DNA of 64,000 bases. Source: Hirsutella rhossiliensis. Taxonomy: Eukaryota; Ascomycota; Sordariomycetes; Hypocreales; Ophiocordycipitaceae. The notes below the pieces were generated by a model. That model had not been told where the DNA came from. It did not search any database and worked only from the letters and a program-made list of their open reading frames with translations. The stretch covers positions 2,356,001 through 2,420,000 of the forward strand of contig NW_025408673.1 in NCBI RefSeq assembly GCF_020360975.1, written 5' to 3'. This document shows positions 36,739-47,829 of the stretch, piece after piece (within the stretch, counting starts at the first letter, position 1; each line of letters opens with the position of its first letter). A program made the translations under genes and the position numbers.

Positions 36739-37305
36739 CTAGAACGTGGACGACTGGAACCTCGCGGAGCGTACCTTAGAAGACAGACTCAAGGTTCCCT
36801 CATGGTGCTTTTTCGCACCTTTCCGAGAAGGCAGAGGACCTGGGGGGAGAGGGTCCTTCGGCAATGGCGGCGGTTGGACCCTGTCTCGGGAAGACGGTTG
36901 ACTGTTAGTCGCCGGAAGTGTAGCATATCCATTGCTTTGAAGGGCCGGACGAGCACCTCCTCTATGAGGTACCGCGTAGTTATTGGCATCGACTTGAACA
37001 CCATTGGAATCAAGACGGATACGACCAGGCGGCGCCCGGCTTTCAAGCGCCCTATCAACCCCGGTATTCTCGGGCGTGCCCGGGGTCCAGGGATTAATAT
37101 CGATGCCATCGTCATCAATAGAGGAATCCGTGTTGTGCGTGTTTACCTTGATGGGGGGACCGCCATAAATTTCCACTGGGATATCGGAGCCGGATCCGAC
37201 ACCTTTAACGTTCCCTTCGCCACCAGGTAGAGGGGCCGCGGCACAGGTGGCGGGCCATAGCAGCAGACAGAGGTTGAGGGCCACAACGGTAAATCGCCCC
37301 CGCAT
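36739..37305 (-). CDS. Small secreted protein of unknown function (188 aa)
   Basis: A single uninterrupted frame. Residues 1-23 form a clear signal peptide (basic start, VVALNLCLLLWPATCAAA, then APLPGG). The mature part is Gly/Pro/Asp-rich, with an acidic stretch (DSSIDDDGIDINPW) and a Pro-rich basic tail (PPPLPKDPLPPGPLPS). It has no Cys after the signal peptide, so it is not a typical disulfide-rich effector. I recognise no domain. Its position between a kinase pseudogene and a broken oxidase in the accessory block suggests a lineage-specific gene. The GC content is higher than in the flanks, which supports coding. An unseen intron cannot be excluded. Confidence 0.5.
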   Translation of the reverse strand: MRGRFTVVALNLCLLLWPATCAAAPLPGGEGNVKGVGSGSDIPVEIYGGPPIKVNTHNTDSSIDDDGIDINPWTPGTPENTGVDRALESRAPPGRIRLDSNGVQVDANNYAVPHRGGARPALQSNGYATLPATNSQPSSRDRVQPPPLPKDPLPPGPLPSRKGAKKHHEGTLSLSSKVRSARFQSSTF

Positions 37306-38372
37306 CGTGACTGGACGGAATCGTATGTCGTAGTATACTAAAATGAGAAATGTTTGAGTTTTTAGCTGGGCTTAAGCTGGCAGGCTACAAATAATCGAGG
37401 AGCCGCGGGGGAGGTTGAGATTTCGTACACCTCGAATTGTGTATTGTGTATGGAACATAGGACTAAGATATAGATAGATGTAATCTGTCCTGCTCTGTAT
37501 AGCATCTCTGCCAAGGCTATTACGCAACAATTGACAAAGACATTCAACACCACATCGACATATATGGAGTATGAAAGTCAAAGGCATTAGCAGTTAATGC
37601 CTCGTGCGGAAATTCCGAGGCTTGTACTATATCTCCACCGGTCAATGAACCTTTCTGGCTTATTGTGGCTATGTGCCCGTTCGAGATTGCATAAACCAAT
37701 CCATCTTCACGTCGCCGGCGATAATATTCGGAGGGTCATAGAGCCGCGCCACAGTACTCCTACGAGTGGGCGCAGCACCGTTCCGTACTGGTCAGATAGC
37801 AAGCATAAATACGGAAACTCTAGAACGCTTCGGTATACGCACGAAATCCTAATCTCAAATACGAGAATTAGGGAATTCCAATGTCGACGAGTTGCTTGCA
37901 GCGGCCCGCTGGAACGGGCGGCCGTGTAAATGGAAGGCTGCCATACAGTTTTGTAAAAAGATAGCCCGACTTGACTGCCTCCTTTATAAGAACGAGAGGC
38001 ACGCCGTGGGGGATGCAAGAGGAAAGCGGAGAAGTCCGGACAACCTTGGTTTCCAGACACCGTGTCCTTGTCCTGTTTGATCTCACCCTTTTTGATGTTT
38101 GTTCTCTTTTCGTTTTCTAGTATAGCTGCCTTCACTAGAGCTGTTCTGCTACCAGGAGTGGCGACCGAAAAGAGGCAAGAGACATTACTTGGGGGGACCG
38201 ACATCTATCGCCTGTCCTCATCTCAGCCGGAGTTCGACTTCACCACCCTCTTTGCCTCCAACAACGCTTCCCGCACAACGCGCGCATATCGTGCCTACAT
38301 CCGTTCCCCCGGGCTATGCTTACGCACCATGACGCTCCTAACGATATCGTCGCACCGCCTCAAGAAGCTGTT
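37306..38372. other. Gene-free stretch, 1.1 kb
   Basis: A 104-aa plus frame at 38062-38376 starts with a hydrophobic segment (FLMFVLFSFSSIAAF) but has no further resemblance and runs into the 3' end of the oxidase gene. I do not call it a gene. Confidence 0.4.
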
Positions 38373-40471
38373 TTAGCTGCTAATGGCTAGCTCTCTGATG
38401 AAAAGATCCGCCGCCTTCTCGCCAATAACAAAGGCCGTGTTGCCCGTGTTGGCACCCACGTTCTGCGGCGCGATGCTCATATCCGCAACCTTGAGGCCCT
38501 CTACGCCGTAGACGCCCAGCGAACCATCGACAACGACCCCCTCCTCCCGCAGCGCCATCTTACATGTGCCCAAGGAATGCCGCGCCGAGCCTACGTTCTT
38601 CCGTTTCCACTGCTCTAGTACGACGTTGTCGTCTTCTGTGTACACAGTGTCCCTGACGTCCTTAAGTGGCCCGTCGACCCCCTTGCACGCGGCGTCAGAT
38701 CCGGCGGCAAAGGGCGGATAGCCTGGGCTATGCTCGCCCCGGTACACCTTCATCCGGCGCAGAATCTCACGCTGCTTCTGGTACGCCAATATGCTCGACT
38801 TGATATCAAGGTTCCGCTCGTCCGCCAGAAAGCCCATCTTGAACTCGATCTCATCGCTCATGGCCTGGCCCGTTATGTGCATATGGCCGCGTGAGTACGG
38901 GTACACGGTGAAGGTCGATACGGACATGAACTGAGCGGCGGCAAGCCTAGTTGGATCTCCCGGGAATCTAGCTGCGCAGTTTTTAGTCACCCATTGAGAG
39001 AAGTGATGATAGCCGCCGGCTTGTTCGTAACGTCCTTAAAGTCCCTCTCCTAGGCATCTAGAAAGGCGGGACCAAGTGCAGCAGCTTCTTGGTCCGTTGG
39101 CCGCACCTTGGCGGTAGCGGTAACGTCTGCCGCGTTCCAGCCGAGCATGCTGTCCTTGGCCGCAATGAAGCCTCCAATGTCAACCCGGCCGCCATACTGC
39201 GCGTCGATAGTCTCCCTGGGCGACAGAATTGATCTGTATGGAAAGGTCAGGAGGTGATGGTCCATGTAGTTGCGGCCAATTCCGGGCAGTTCAGCGACAA
39301 CAGCAATCCCGGCCCTGTCAAGAACCGCAGCGTCGCCGATACCCGATCGCTCAAGCACAAGGGGCGACCCGAGGGCTCCGGCAGACACAACGACTAGCTT
39401 TCTGGCCCTGACGGCCTGGAGAGCGGTGGCATCGGCATGGAAGACCGAGTTGGGTCGATACTCGACCCCAACGGCTTTCTTCTTGTCAAGCAAGACGCGA
39501 GGGACCTGATGCTTCACGAGAACATGCAGCTTCTCATGCTTGCCGTCCTGAAGTCGGGGGTGAAGGTACGTGTGGGCTGCGTCCTGTCTGTGGCCCTCCG
39601 GATTGATGAAACGGAGGTTGCGTTGGGCAGCGTTGCCTGTGTTCAGGTCCTGAATATCGACTGTCTCGAGGATGCCGACTTTTGCCGAGGCCTGGATAAA
39701 GTCATTCTCGGACATGGAGGTATTGTAGGCGCTGCTGCTAATTTGAACTGAACCGCTCGTGCCGTGAGTTTCTGGCGGGCCGGGTCCGTAGTATGTCTCG
39801 AGCTGCGAAACGAGGTTAAGCTCGATACCTGCGGCAATGATGCCATTCGTCAAGAACAGAATACCTTCCTTATAAACGGGAGCAGCTCGTCGGCGTACCA
39901 ACCGGGCATCTTCCACGAATCAAAGTCCCGCCGCTGGGCCCGGCTGTACGTCATGAGGTTGATGGACGACCCCCCGCCGAGGACGCCCCCAGAAGGCACC
40001 ATCAGCTCTCTGTTGCCAAGCTTGGGCTCCCTGACGCCCATGTAGAAGAGCGTGTTTCTGCTAGTCGGCATCAAGTGGCTCGGGAAAAGCACCGGGAGGA
40101 TGATGGAAGGGTCGTTGTAGTTGTCTTGGTCGCCTTCAATCACCAAGATGGCCAAGTCGGGGTCCGCGTCGCTAAGCCTTGAGGCAACAACGCACCCAGC
40201 AGTGCCGCCTGTGAAAGTTCATCAAGTCAGCGTATCCGCTGCGGCTTTGCGTTAATCTGGGAAGATCAGTCACACCTCTCCGCTTCAACCCACGTAAGCA
40301 GAGTGCTTCGGAGTCGCGATGCTCACCGCCCGCTATGATGACATCCACCTCATCGAGCCAGGGGGGCAGTTGGGCGATGATGCCAATAGTTGCATCGCCG
40401 AAGAGAGTACGCGCTGGTTGACGAAGAGGGCGAGCCTGGAGGATGGGAATATGCGAGCTGTCAGACTTCAT
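38373..40471 (-). pseudogene. GMC oxidoreductase, alcohol-oxidase-like, broken by a stop codon
   Basis: Exons 40471..40327, 40208..39865, 39802..38991 and 38967..38373 (631 codons plus stop). These oxidases use FAD to oxidise alcohols, passing electrons to oxygen. IIAGGGTAGCVVASRLS (formed by splicing exons 1 and 2) is the FAD-binding GxGxxG fold. VPSGGVLGGGSSINLMTYSR is the GMC signature 1 region. The C-terminal part has HSLGTCKM (active-site His) and NVGANTGNTAF. A TAG at 39050-39052 replaces the Trp expected in DAW-ERDFKD; TGG to TAG is C-to-T on the plus strand in CpA context. A 23-nt GT...AG segment (38990-38968) must be removed to keep frame and gives a family-like join. The annotated start carries ~35 residues not typical for the family. 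It is divergent from the amidohydrolase gene 275 bp away. Confidence 0.8.
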
Positions 40472-40746
40472 GTCCGGGTCGGGGCCGGTTCATGTACCTC
40501 GCACTTGGACCATAAACCATGCGTAATCACAACTGGTGACCGGGAACGATTGGTTCAACTGCCTGTAAGCCGAGGGTTACCTCAGCCTGTCGGGAAGCAT
40601 GGTGGCGTTGTGTTAACTAGAGCAGTAGGCGCGCGGGGAGGGGGGGAAGACTGACAATCCAACTTCTCGACTCCACGACTACCGCTGCTTCCCGAGGCCG
40701 GGATCATATACTTGATATCGCAGAGAAAAGAATTGCCAATGGTGAA
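40472..40746. promoter_or_regulatory. Divergent promoter between the GMC oxidase and amidohydrolase genes
   Basis: 275 bp separate the two start codons, so both promoters share it. No known operator was recognised. Confidence 0.5.
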
Positions 40747-42331
40747 ATGCAGTTCACTCCAGTCAATGTCTTCTTTCGCTCCGTGAGCCGTATCTCTCGT
40801 CAAGGTCGGGTATTTTCCACGTTTCAACGTCGGTTGCACTTGAAGATCAATGCCGACAGGCTTCAAGAGACTATCCATGAGACATGTCAGTGGGGAGCAG
40901 CCCACCGATATGGAAGGTAAGTAGCTGACGTCGAGCAACGAGCAACTCCCCGGCGCATTACCTCTGAACGAGCTTACGAAGTCTCCTGGCAGCCGTGCAA
41001 CGGAGACGGGCATGGCACGATTAGCCCTTTCAGACGATGATGCTAGAGTCAGACGCTGGTTCGCCGAGGAGATGCAGAGACTTAGCTGCCAGGTCACCGT
41101 CGATCAGCTGGGGAACATGTTTGCCCGTCGACTGGGCTCCCTGCGTTCATCTGCACCGATGACAGCAATGTCCAGTCACTTGGACAGCCAGCCCTTTGCT
41201 GGACGTTATGATGGAATCCTTGGAGTTGTGGCAGCCATAGAGGCCCTTCGGACGTTGAACGACAACAGTCATGACACTCGGTATGACGTTGGCGTTGTGA
41301 ACTGGACAAAGTGAGTGAAGCCACCCTGCTCACGCACTGCAAGAATAGCCCGTGTTCCAACGGAAACTGACAAGAAAAAGTGAAGAAGGTGCTCGCTTCC
41401 CCAAGTCTATAGGGGCTTCTGGGGTGTGGGCTGGCTGCATCCCCATTGAGCAGGCGTGGGACCTTCGGGACATCTCTGACCCCTCAATCACCCTGAAAGG
41501 CGAGCTTGAGAGACATGGCTTCTTGGGTCAGACGCCCTGCTCCAGTGACTCCTCCATTGGGTTTCCTCTGGCAGCCAATTTCGAGTTACACATTGAGCAA
41601 GGCCCTATTCTGGAGGCAGGCCGAAAGAAGATTGGGGTCGTCTTGGGAGCTCAGGCATACCGCTGGCTGACTTTTACAGTCTTTGGACGAAACGCTCACA
41701 CTGGAACGACGCCGTTGGCTGCGCGAAAAGACCCCCTGCTTGCTGCGGCCAAGATGATTGCCTCGTCCAACGGAATCGCAAAACAGCTCGGGGCTCTAGC
41801 TTCAACCGGCGTGGTCAAGACACCGTCCAGCTCGTCCATCAACACGCTGGCATCAGAAGTCAGCTTCACGCTAGATCTGCGACACCCCCAAGACTCGGTG
41901 GTTGCAGAACTGCAGGAGAGGTGCCTCGAATCGTTCCGGGAGATTGCGCGCCAAGACGGGAAGGGAGTCGAGTTTTCGTGGACGCTGGACACGGACTCGC
42001 CAGCGGTTAGGTTTGACCAGGGCTGCGTCGCGGCGGTGCGTGAGGGGGCTGTCTCGTTGGTTGGCTCGGCTGGATGGATTGAGATGACGAGCGGAGCCGG
42101 CCACGACAGTGTGTTTACCAGTCGGCGGTGCCCGACGGCCATGATTTTCGTCCCGTGCAAGGATGGCGTGAGCCATCATCCCGAGGAGTTTTGCAGCGCC
42201 GAAGACTGGTGAGATTCCTCGTCATACTACAGCGAGAGTGTATGCTTACCTTTCTTAGTGCCACTGGCGCCCAAATTTTGCTGGATTCTGTTCTCAACTA
42301 CGATGCAACCCGGACTGGGGGTTCAAGGTGA
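40747..42331 (+). CDS. M20-family amidohydrolase (hydantoinase/carbamoylase/allantoate type)
   Basis: Four exons: 40747..40916, 40993..41310, 41381..42208 and 42259..42331 (462 aa). Exon 1 was recovered because LKINADRLQETIHETCQWGAAHRYG matches the family opening at its core (LQETIHETC, AHRYG) and splices through GTAAGT...CAG into SRATETGMARLALSDDD. Residues 1-29 are basic and Phe/Ser-rich, possibly mitochondrial. Enzymes of this group split C-N amide bonds of N-carbamoyl amino acids or ureido acids with a two-metal site. Ligand motifs are present: SHLDSQP, GRYDGILG, NEEGARFP (made by splicing exons 2 and 3), HIEQGPILE, GRNAHTG, SGAGHD and SHHPEEFC. The frame is intact, unlike its divergent partner. 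The exact substrate cannot be told from sequence. Confidence 0.88.
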
Positions 42332-43395
42332 AACTACCATTATGGAGGTTAAAATATCCGAGTCTGCGAGTGTCAGAGCAGTCTTGTTTCCATTGAAGTT
42401 ACCCAGAATCCAGGGAGTCGGAGCTATGTTTACAACTTAATCGATGACTAGCACGAGAAGAGGATGGCATGGCCCATATCGATCAGCAATAGCAAGAGTG
42501 AGAATAGTTCATCGCGAATTAAATCACACATTGAACGTTACGAAAGCGTATGCCTTGTCTTAAAAGGACGCAAGTATCAAGGCTGGAGGGGGCACCGTCG
42601 GCAGCTACGAAGCATATGGAAGTGACTGATATTGATATGGCTAGACACCATCCCCAGCTACAGCATTGGTTAGGCGGAGAACTTGGCTGAGACTCATGAG
42701 AGTAACCCATTTCAGTTACAAAGGTGCGAGGCTCCAACGCCGCCCAAAGCAGCTGGGTCAAGGGCATCATTTTGTTCGATAGCCGCGGGCAACAAACATT
42801 GGTGCAAGAGACACATTGTGCTTTCGGCGTCCTTTTCCCCAGTTACAAAGGACACGCCACCTTTTCTGGCCCCCAAAAAGTTTCCATTGACACTGCGTTA
42901 GAGAAAATATCATTCGCTGGTTTACATTGATCAGGGTACGTAGAAGGCTTACTCTCCGATATTATGTCGACATTGACGTCGTTGCTTCCCGGCGCGGAGA
43001 AGATCTTGCCCGCCAGCTCGGAAGCCTGGGTTACCTGCTTGCCGACGACCCTCTTCTTCTGCTGCAGAGATGCCTAGCTCACCCAGCCACGCAATGGACA
43101 CCAACAGGGCTCACCCGGCTCACCCGCAGTCGCGCGGTTGGCCGGAGCGGGGGAGCCAAGCACATCAGATACACATATCTGGAGGAGATCGTCTGTGTCT
43201 CGTCTCAACGCATCTCTCAGCCTCTCAGCAAACCATTTTATTATTTTATTCTCTTGAACTTCGGTAGTGCCCGAGAAGGGAACAGCAAACGATACGAAGG
43301 CCCGTCTTGGATGGCCGGAAATCCACTTTTCGCACAACGAGCTCCGCATCAACCCTCAGGGCTCCTAATGGTGTAACCGGTCCATCTGGACACCT

Positions 43396-43612
43396 CAAAC
43401 CGGCTTGATGGTCCGTTTGGCTTGTCCAAACCCGACCAGCGGTTTGGAACCCTGTCCCAGACCGAAATATTAGTCCATTGGCCCCATAGCACTAAACCGG
43501 TCTGATGCCTGACTGGCGTCACGTCTCGTGGCTTTCCTCATACAGACATGCCCTCCAGCTTTACTATTCCCCATGGCCAGCCCCAGTCTAAACTATCCAT
43601 CGAACCAGTTTG
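43396..43612. mobile_element. MITE-like element with degenerate terminal inverted repeats
   Basis: A 29-bp arm at 43396-43424 and its inverted partner at 43584-43612 match at 20 of 29 positions by eye. About six of the nine differences are transitions. The motif AAACCGG/AAACTGG recurs inside and just outside. About 217 bp in total with no coding capacity. No target-site duplication was seen at the arms as drawn, so the true ends may lie further out. This could be an internally deleted DNA transposon altered by RIP-type transitions. Confidence 0.35.
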
Positions 43613-43927
43613 AACATACGTTACCAATTGTTTGCGGGGTCTTGGATATCTGAAATGCTACTCGTGGATATACATAGCAACATTTAAACTAAGACTAGTC
43701 GATGGCACGCGGCAAGCAATATAAGTCGGAATACTTACGTCCGAGGGTCCTGTAAGGGCGATTTTGTCCTAGGAACGTAGATATTCTACGAGATTTGGAG
43801 TTACGATGCTTATCTCGCCGGTTGGTAACCGTAGCTTTGACCTTAGAAAAGAGTCGCTGTGTCTTGATAGACATGAGCATAATGGAGAGCTTGACTAGAT
43901 TGATTCGCCAGTCTGAGGCTGGCTGAT

Positions 43928-43960
43928 GCCCTACGGAATTTAATAGATAGACAGTTAGAC
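43928..43960 (+). repeat. Degenerate direct repeat, copy 1 (partner 44107-44139)
   Basis: About 33 bp built around GGAATTTAATAGATAGACAG; the partner at 44107-44139 reads GGAATGTAATAGGTAGACAG at the same place. The pair is about 179 bp apart. Confidence 0.45.
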
Positions 43961-44106
43961 TGTCGTTTATGACCAAAGTCGCCGACTACAGGTACCTAAT
44001 AAGAGAAATATAAAATTGCTCCCTTTCCGGTGTGATTCTCGAAGTGTCTTTCCGGAAGTCTTTTACAGCAAGCTAGATCTTGCAGCCTATTATACCTGGT
44101 ACCAAG

Positions 44107-44139
44107 TGCCTTATGGAATGTAATAGGTAGACAGTTGAA
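44107..44139 (+). repeat. Degenerate direct repeat, copy 2 (partner 43928-43960)
   Basis: See copy 1. It lies 136 bp before the Cys-rich protein start. Confidence 0.45.
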
Positions 44140-44274
44140 TCCTATCTTTTCAACTTAAAAGGGACTTAATGTCCGCTTTCTATCTGTTCTTAATCCCCCC
44201 CGTCAGACAACTAAGCAAGAACTAGGCTCTGCTTAACTTAGTCTTAACTTTATCGCTCTACTAATATTGGAAAC

Positions 44275-44931
44275 ATGAAGCTCTTTGCTATTTGCCTTTA
44301 TTCTTTCAGGCTCGGCCTTCCAGCATTTGCCAAGGACACCGCTGCTGAAAAACACGAAGCTGGACCGGCGACCGATAAAAACTCTAAGATGGACAATATT
44401 AAATACGCAAATAACGACAACTTATTTTTTAGCCACAAGGACTACCCGCCTGACGGATACGGAGACACTCCCGACTACGCTTCTGGGGATCATCCTGAGC
44501 CAATTGGGCGGCACTGTTCTGGAGACCAGAAGGAGTGCAATGGAAAGTGCATCGCCAAGGGCAAATTATGCTGCTCTCAAGGCCAGAAAGTTTGCAATGG
44601 AAATTGAATCCCTGAGGGAACAGTATATTATTCGGCTGATCAAAAGGTATGCGCCAGCGGCTGTATACCACAGGACCATACATGTTGCGGCTCTAGCGGC
44701 TCCCACTGTGGTCCTGTAAACCCGGTCTGTACTGCCGACCAGAAGGGATGCCTAAAGTGTGGGCCAGGTCAAACGGATTGTGCGAGCGGCTGTATCCCAC
44801 GGACCCATATGTGTTGCGGCGATACCGGCTCTTCTTGTGGCCCTCCACTTTGGAGCACCGCCGACCAAGTGGGATGCTACAACCCGGGTCCTAAGGCTGG
44901 ATGGAAGTTAGGTTATAAGGGTTGGAAGTAA
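44275..44931 (+). pseudogene. Secreted modular Cys-rich protein with an in-frame TGA at a Cys position
   Basis: One frame of 218 codons with a single stop, TGA at 44605-44607. A signal peptide covers about residues 1-19. A charged linker (residues 20-75) is followed by Cys modules: GRHCSGDQKECNGKCIAKGKLCC, here described by its spacing C-x6-C-x3-C-x6-CC, then a module starting VCNGN. Two near-copies follow the stop: VCASGCIPQDHTCCGSSGSHCG and DCASGCIPRTHMCCGDTGSSCG by boundaries, each followed by a TADQ-x-GC linker. The stop stands where each other module has Cys (CNGKC, CASGC). So either the gene was recently inactivated, or the truncated 110-aa form is what is made. The repeated CC-G modules suggest a chitin- or wall-binding or effector-like role; that is inference. 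Confidence 0.6.
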
Positions 44932-45112
44932 TACGGTCTAACGCCTTAGTTAACTTACCTTAAACAGGGAACTTCCAATCCCCTATAGTAAGAGGCATGT
45001 TAAATAGGGCATATATGGCCCTATATATAGACTTATAAAGCTATAAGGAATGCACGTACTACTACTAATACTTCATGCTGGTGCAGCAATTGACATCTAT
45101 AAAACGCCTCTT

Positions 45113-46736
45113 TTATTCTATGTCCTCAGGATAGTCCAGCTTCTCGTTCTGCCGTTGACGCCTCCTCTTTAGAAATGCGGTAACCCTCACAAATATCAAT
45201 AGCCCGATCCAGAATCCTGTTGCGACGAGTAGCATAACCGACCCAACCCAAGTCAATGCAATAAACCTATCGCCCCGGGTGGCCGAGAGACCGACACTAA
45301 CACCCAGCTTGTTTAAGGTGTTGACGAGAATGGTGCTGACAACAGTGATAACAAGGCTGGCAGTGGTGCTTAAGAGGGCGGCTCCGGATGAGATACCGAG
45401 ATTGATTAGGATTATGGCTAGGTTGAGAGGGAAAATAAAACTGGCCAGGGTTGTGACCATAGAGAGAAGACTTAACAGCATACTAAAGAGGTAAAGGAGA
45501 AAAAGGCCTAGGAGTAAGCCATTGATCAGGTCGACGAGTTGATTGATAGTTTCAGGGAGATTGGTTTTGCTTAGGTCGATAGTAAGCGGGCCAATAACGA
45601 ATGGTTCGGCGAGTGACTTGACAGAATCTAGTCGGTCTAGAGAGCATGGTCAATCAAAGGGTTGTCCAGGTTGAGGGGAGGCGGGGAAGGAACGCACTGG
45701 CGGGTTTAGTGTTGCAGAAAGTTGTATTGAGTCCCGGGCTGCTGGTGGTCCCGGAGGGTTCGAAGTTGCCCTGGCAGAGGTCTATGACATGCAGGGAATA
45801 CCACTCGGAAACATTGAGCCTCTGGGTGATCTGGTCGGCCGCGCTGTCACCGACCCCGGCAAGATTATTCTTGATGGCCTCTTTGGCGCTGTCAAACACG
45901 GTTTGTACAGCCCCGTAGATCTGGGACTTGCCCTGATTGAGGGCGCCCCCAAGCCCGGCCGTGGCTCCGTTTATGAGACCTTGAACAGCGTTCGTTGCCC
46001 CCCCAGGAGCCATAGTACCGCTAGCCTTTGCCGCGCTAGATACCGGGTTTGGCGCGTTGATGAGACCAGCAAGGGGATTGATATCGTTGAGAGTGCTGGC
46101 AGGGCTTTGAGACTGCCCCTTTTGAGTCTGTCCCGGCTGTGGTGGACTGGGCAAGTTGGGAAGACCCGGAAGCCCGTTGACTGATGGCGCTTGCGCCGCG
46201 TTGCTTGGGGCCGCGTTGGCATTCGGGTCACCAAGTAAGCCATCGAGTAAGCCTCGAGGAAGTTTGGTATTCTCGGTTTGGGAAGTCTCGTCTTTCGAGC
46301 CGGCGGCCCGAGCTCCCAGCAGGTTTCCCAGCGAGGGCGCGTTATCGGTCGCATTGGCGCTCGACTGCCCTGTGCCAGCACCAAGGATTTCGTCGCCGAG
46401 TGCGGTAGCGTTGAGCGAGACGGCATCAAAGACTGTGTTGACGAGGTTGTGCCCCAGGTTCGCCGTGCTCACCTGTACCGGTTCGAATTAGCTTGGAGTG
46501 CGATGCTGCATGTCACGGAACGAAAGGCATACCCTGAAGATGTCCAAGTCCTCTAGGGATCCTTTGTTGATGCCAGCAAACAAAGATATAGTGACTAGGA
46601 TGAAGCCAACAAAGGTTGCAGACAACGGTATTAAGATAATGACCCTGGATAACAGGAACTTGCTGATTGAGGCAAAATTTATTTTTCTCCTGGATCTCTT
46701 TAGCAAGGCGCGTCCTGCAGTCTGGAGTCTGTCCAT
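45113..46736 (-). CDS. SUR7/PalI-like four-helix membrane protein
   Basis: Three exons: 46736..46533, 46472..45698 and 45636..45113 (500 aa). The exon 3 acceptor has an in-frame alternative 9 nt further (45627). Proteins of this group sit in the plasma membrane, either at eisosome/cortical patches (Sur7) or in ambient-pH sensing (PalI). The first helix is at about residues 31-54 (VIILIPLSATFVGFILVTISLFAG) and three more are in the C-terminal third. Between them is a long extracytoplasmic, Asn/Gly/Pro-rich insert with the conserved WYSLHVIDLCQG and a second Cys in LNTTFCNTKP, likely disulfide partners as in the SUR7 family. A basic KRRRQRQ cytosolic tail follows the last helix. The insert is longer than usual for Sur7 itself. 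The frame is intact across all junctions. Confidence 0.75.
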
Positions 46737-47829
46737 CGGTGCGGTTGTATGACAGAAGCTAAGGGAACTAATGAAGGGGGACGACGTGCGAGAGTTAAGC
46801 AAGATGCCGAAAGCCTCAGGTCTTATGATTCCGGAGTGGTGGATGGAATATTTAAAACAAACCACCAAGGATAGATTCATCACCCGGATGCCTATGCCTT
46901 ATTCGCCATCCAGTTTCAGTTTGGAGCTAACGTCTCATGGATCTACCCGTGCCCGCGTCAGTCGTGACGGACCCATCAAGACGAACCCTACAAGGCTTGA
47001 GAGAACGACGGCGGCGGAGGAACGGATCGACGGTGCGGCAAAATCGGTTGCGCGAAAGCCGCAGCGCGCCTGGTGGACAGGGGCCAGCAATAGAACGTCG
47101 ATGGTAGCCGTCTCTGCTTGATCTGCGAAACAAGGCCTGTTGTTTCATGCTCGTTTTGAGCTTCGAAGGCAGAATCGGAAGCCCCTCATTCCGTAAGCGC
47201 AGGGTGTCGGCGACTAATACAACGGCGCCCGAGCGCGCCGCAGACTTTGCATCTAATAGATCGCTTCTTATTCGACTCGTGCGACACTCGCTCTGGTGAT
47301 GGAGAGAAGCCAATATTCTCGTCCGGGACAGTTCTTCCCGAGCGTCACGGTTTCCCCCAGTTTAAAGTGATCATGTGTGGAGGACGGGCGGGAGGATCAC
47401 TTTGCACCGCGGCGGAACCGGCTGCGCCGGAGCTCATGGAGTACCTTGGCGAACTAGCGATAAGAGGTCGACAGTGAAGTCTGAGGCACAGCACGGCAAC
47501 GTACAGAAATAGCGAAAATAAAGGAACAACAGCATCCAAAACGCCAACCGAGCGACATTTTTTCAAAGTGAGGTCCATCTTTTGACATGGCCAAAGAACG
47601 GCTCTGACCCCAGCAGAAGTAGTTTACGGTGGTCGTTAGAACAACGCTCCTAATGGCTTTGAAACTGCTCTGCGAAACCTGTACCGACATCCCAAGGACG
47701 GGAAGCGGCGTTCATAAACCACTAGCAAACCTTGGTAACTAGCAGCAGACGGTGTTAGAAGTGAATCTATTGGTATAGACGGGTGACGGCTCCGATAGAG
47801 AATGAAAACTAATAAAGTCGCGTCACTGG
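46737..47829. other. Gene-free stretch, 1.1 kb, up to the retrotransposon
   Basis: Promoter side of the PalI-like gene and flank of the retrotransposon insertion. Frames of 70-130 aa have no recognisable content. Confidence 0.4.

Larger units (their letters stand above)
42332..44274. other. Repeat-like gene-free stretch, 1.9 kb
   Basis: No supported gene. It holds a degenerate inverted-repeat element (43396-43612) and a degenerate 33-bp direct repeat (43928-43960 and 44107-44139), listed separately. Small frames near 42683-42930 and 42927-43376 show no family resemblance. Confidence 0.45.

Noticed and set aside
38062..38376. 104-aa plus-strand frame with a hydrophobic start
   Set aside because: Overlaps the 3' end of the oxidase gene, no resemblance; signal-like start is weak.
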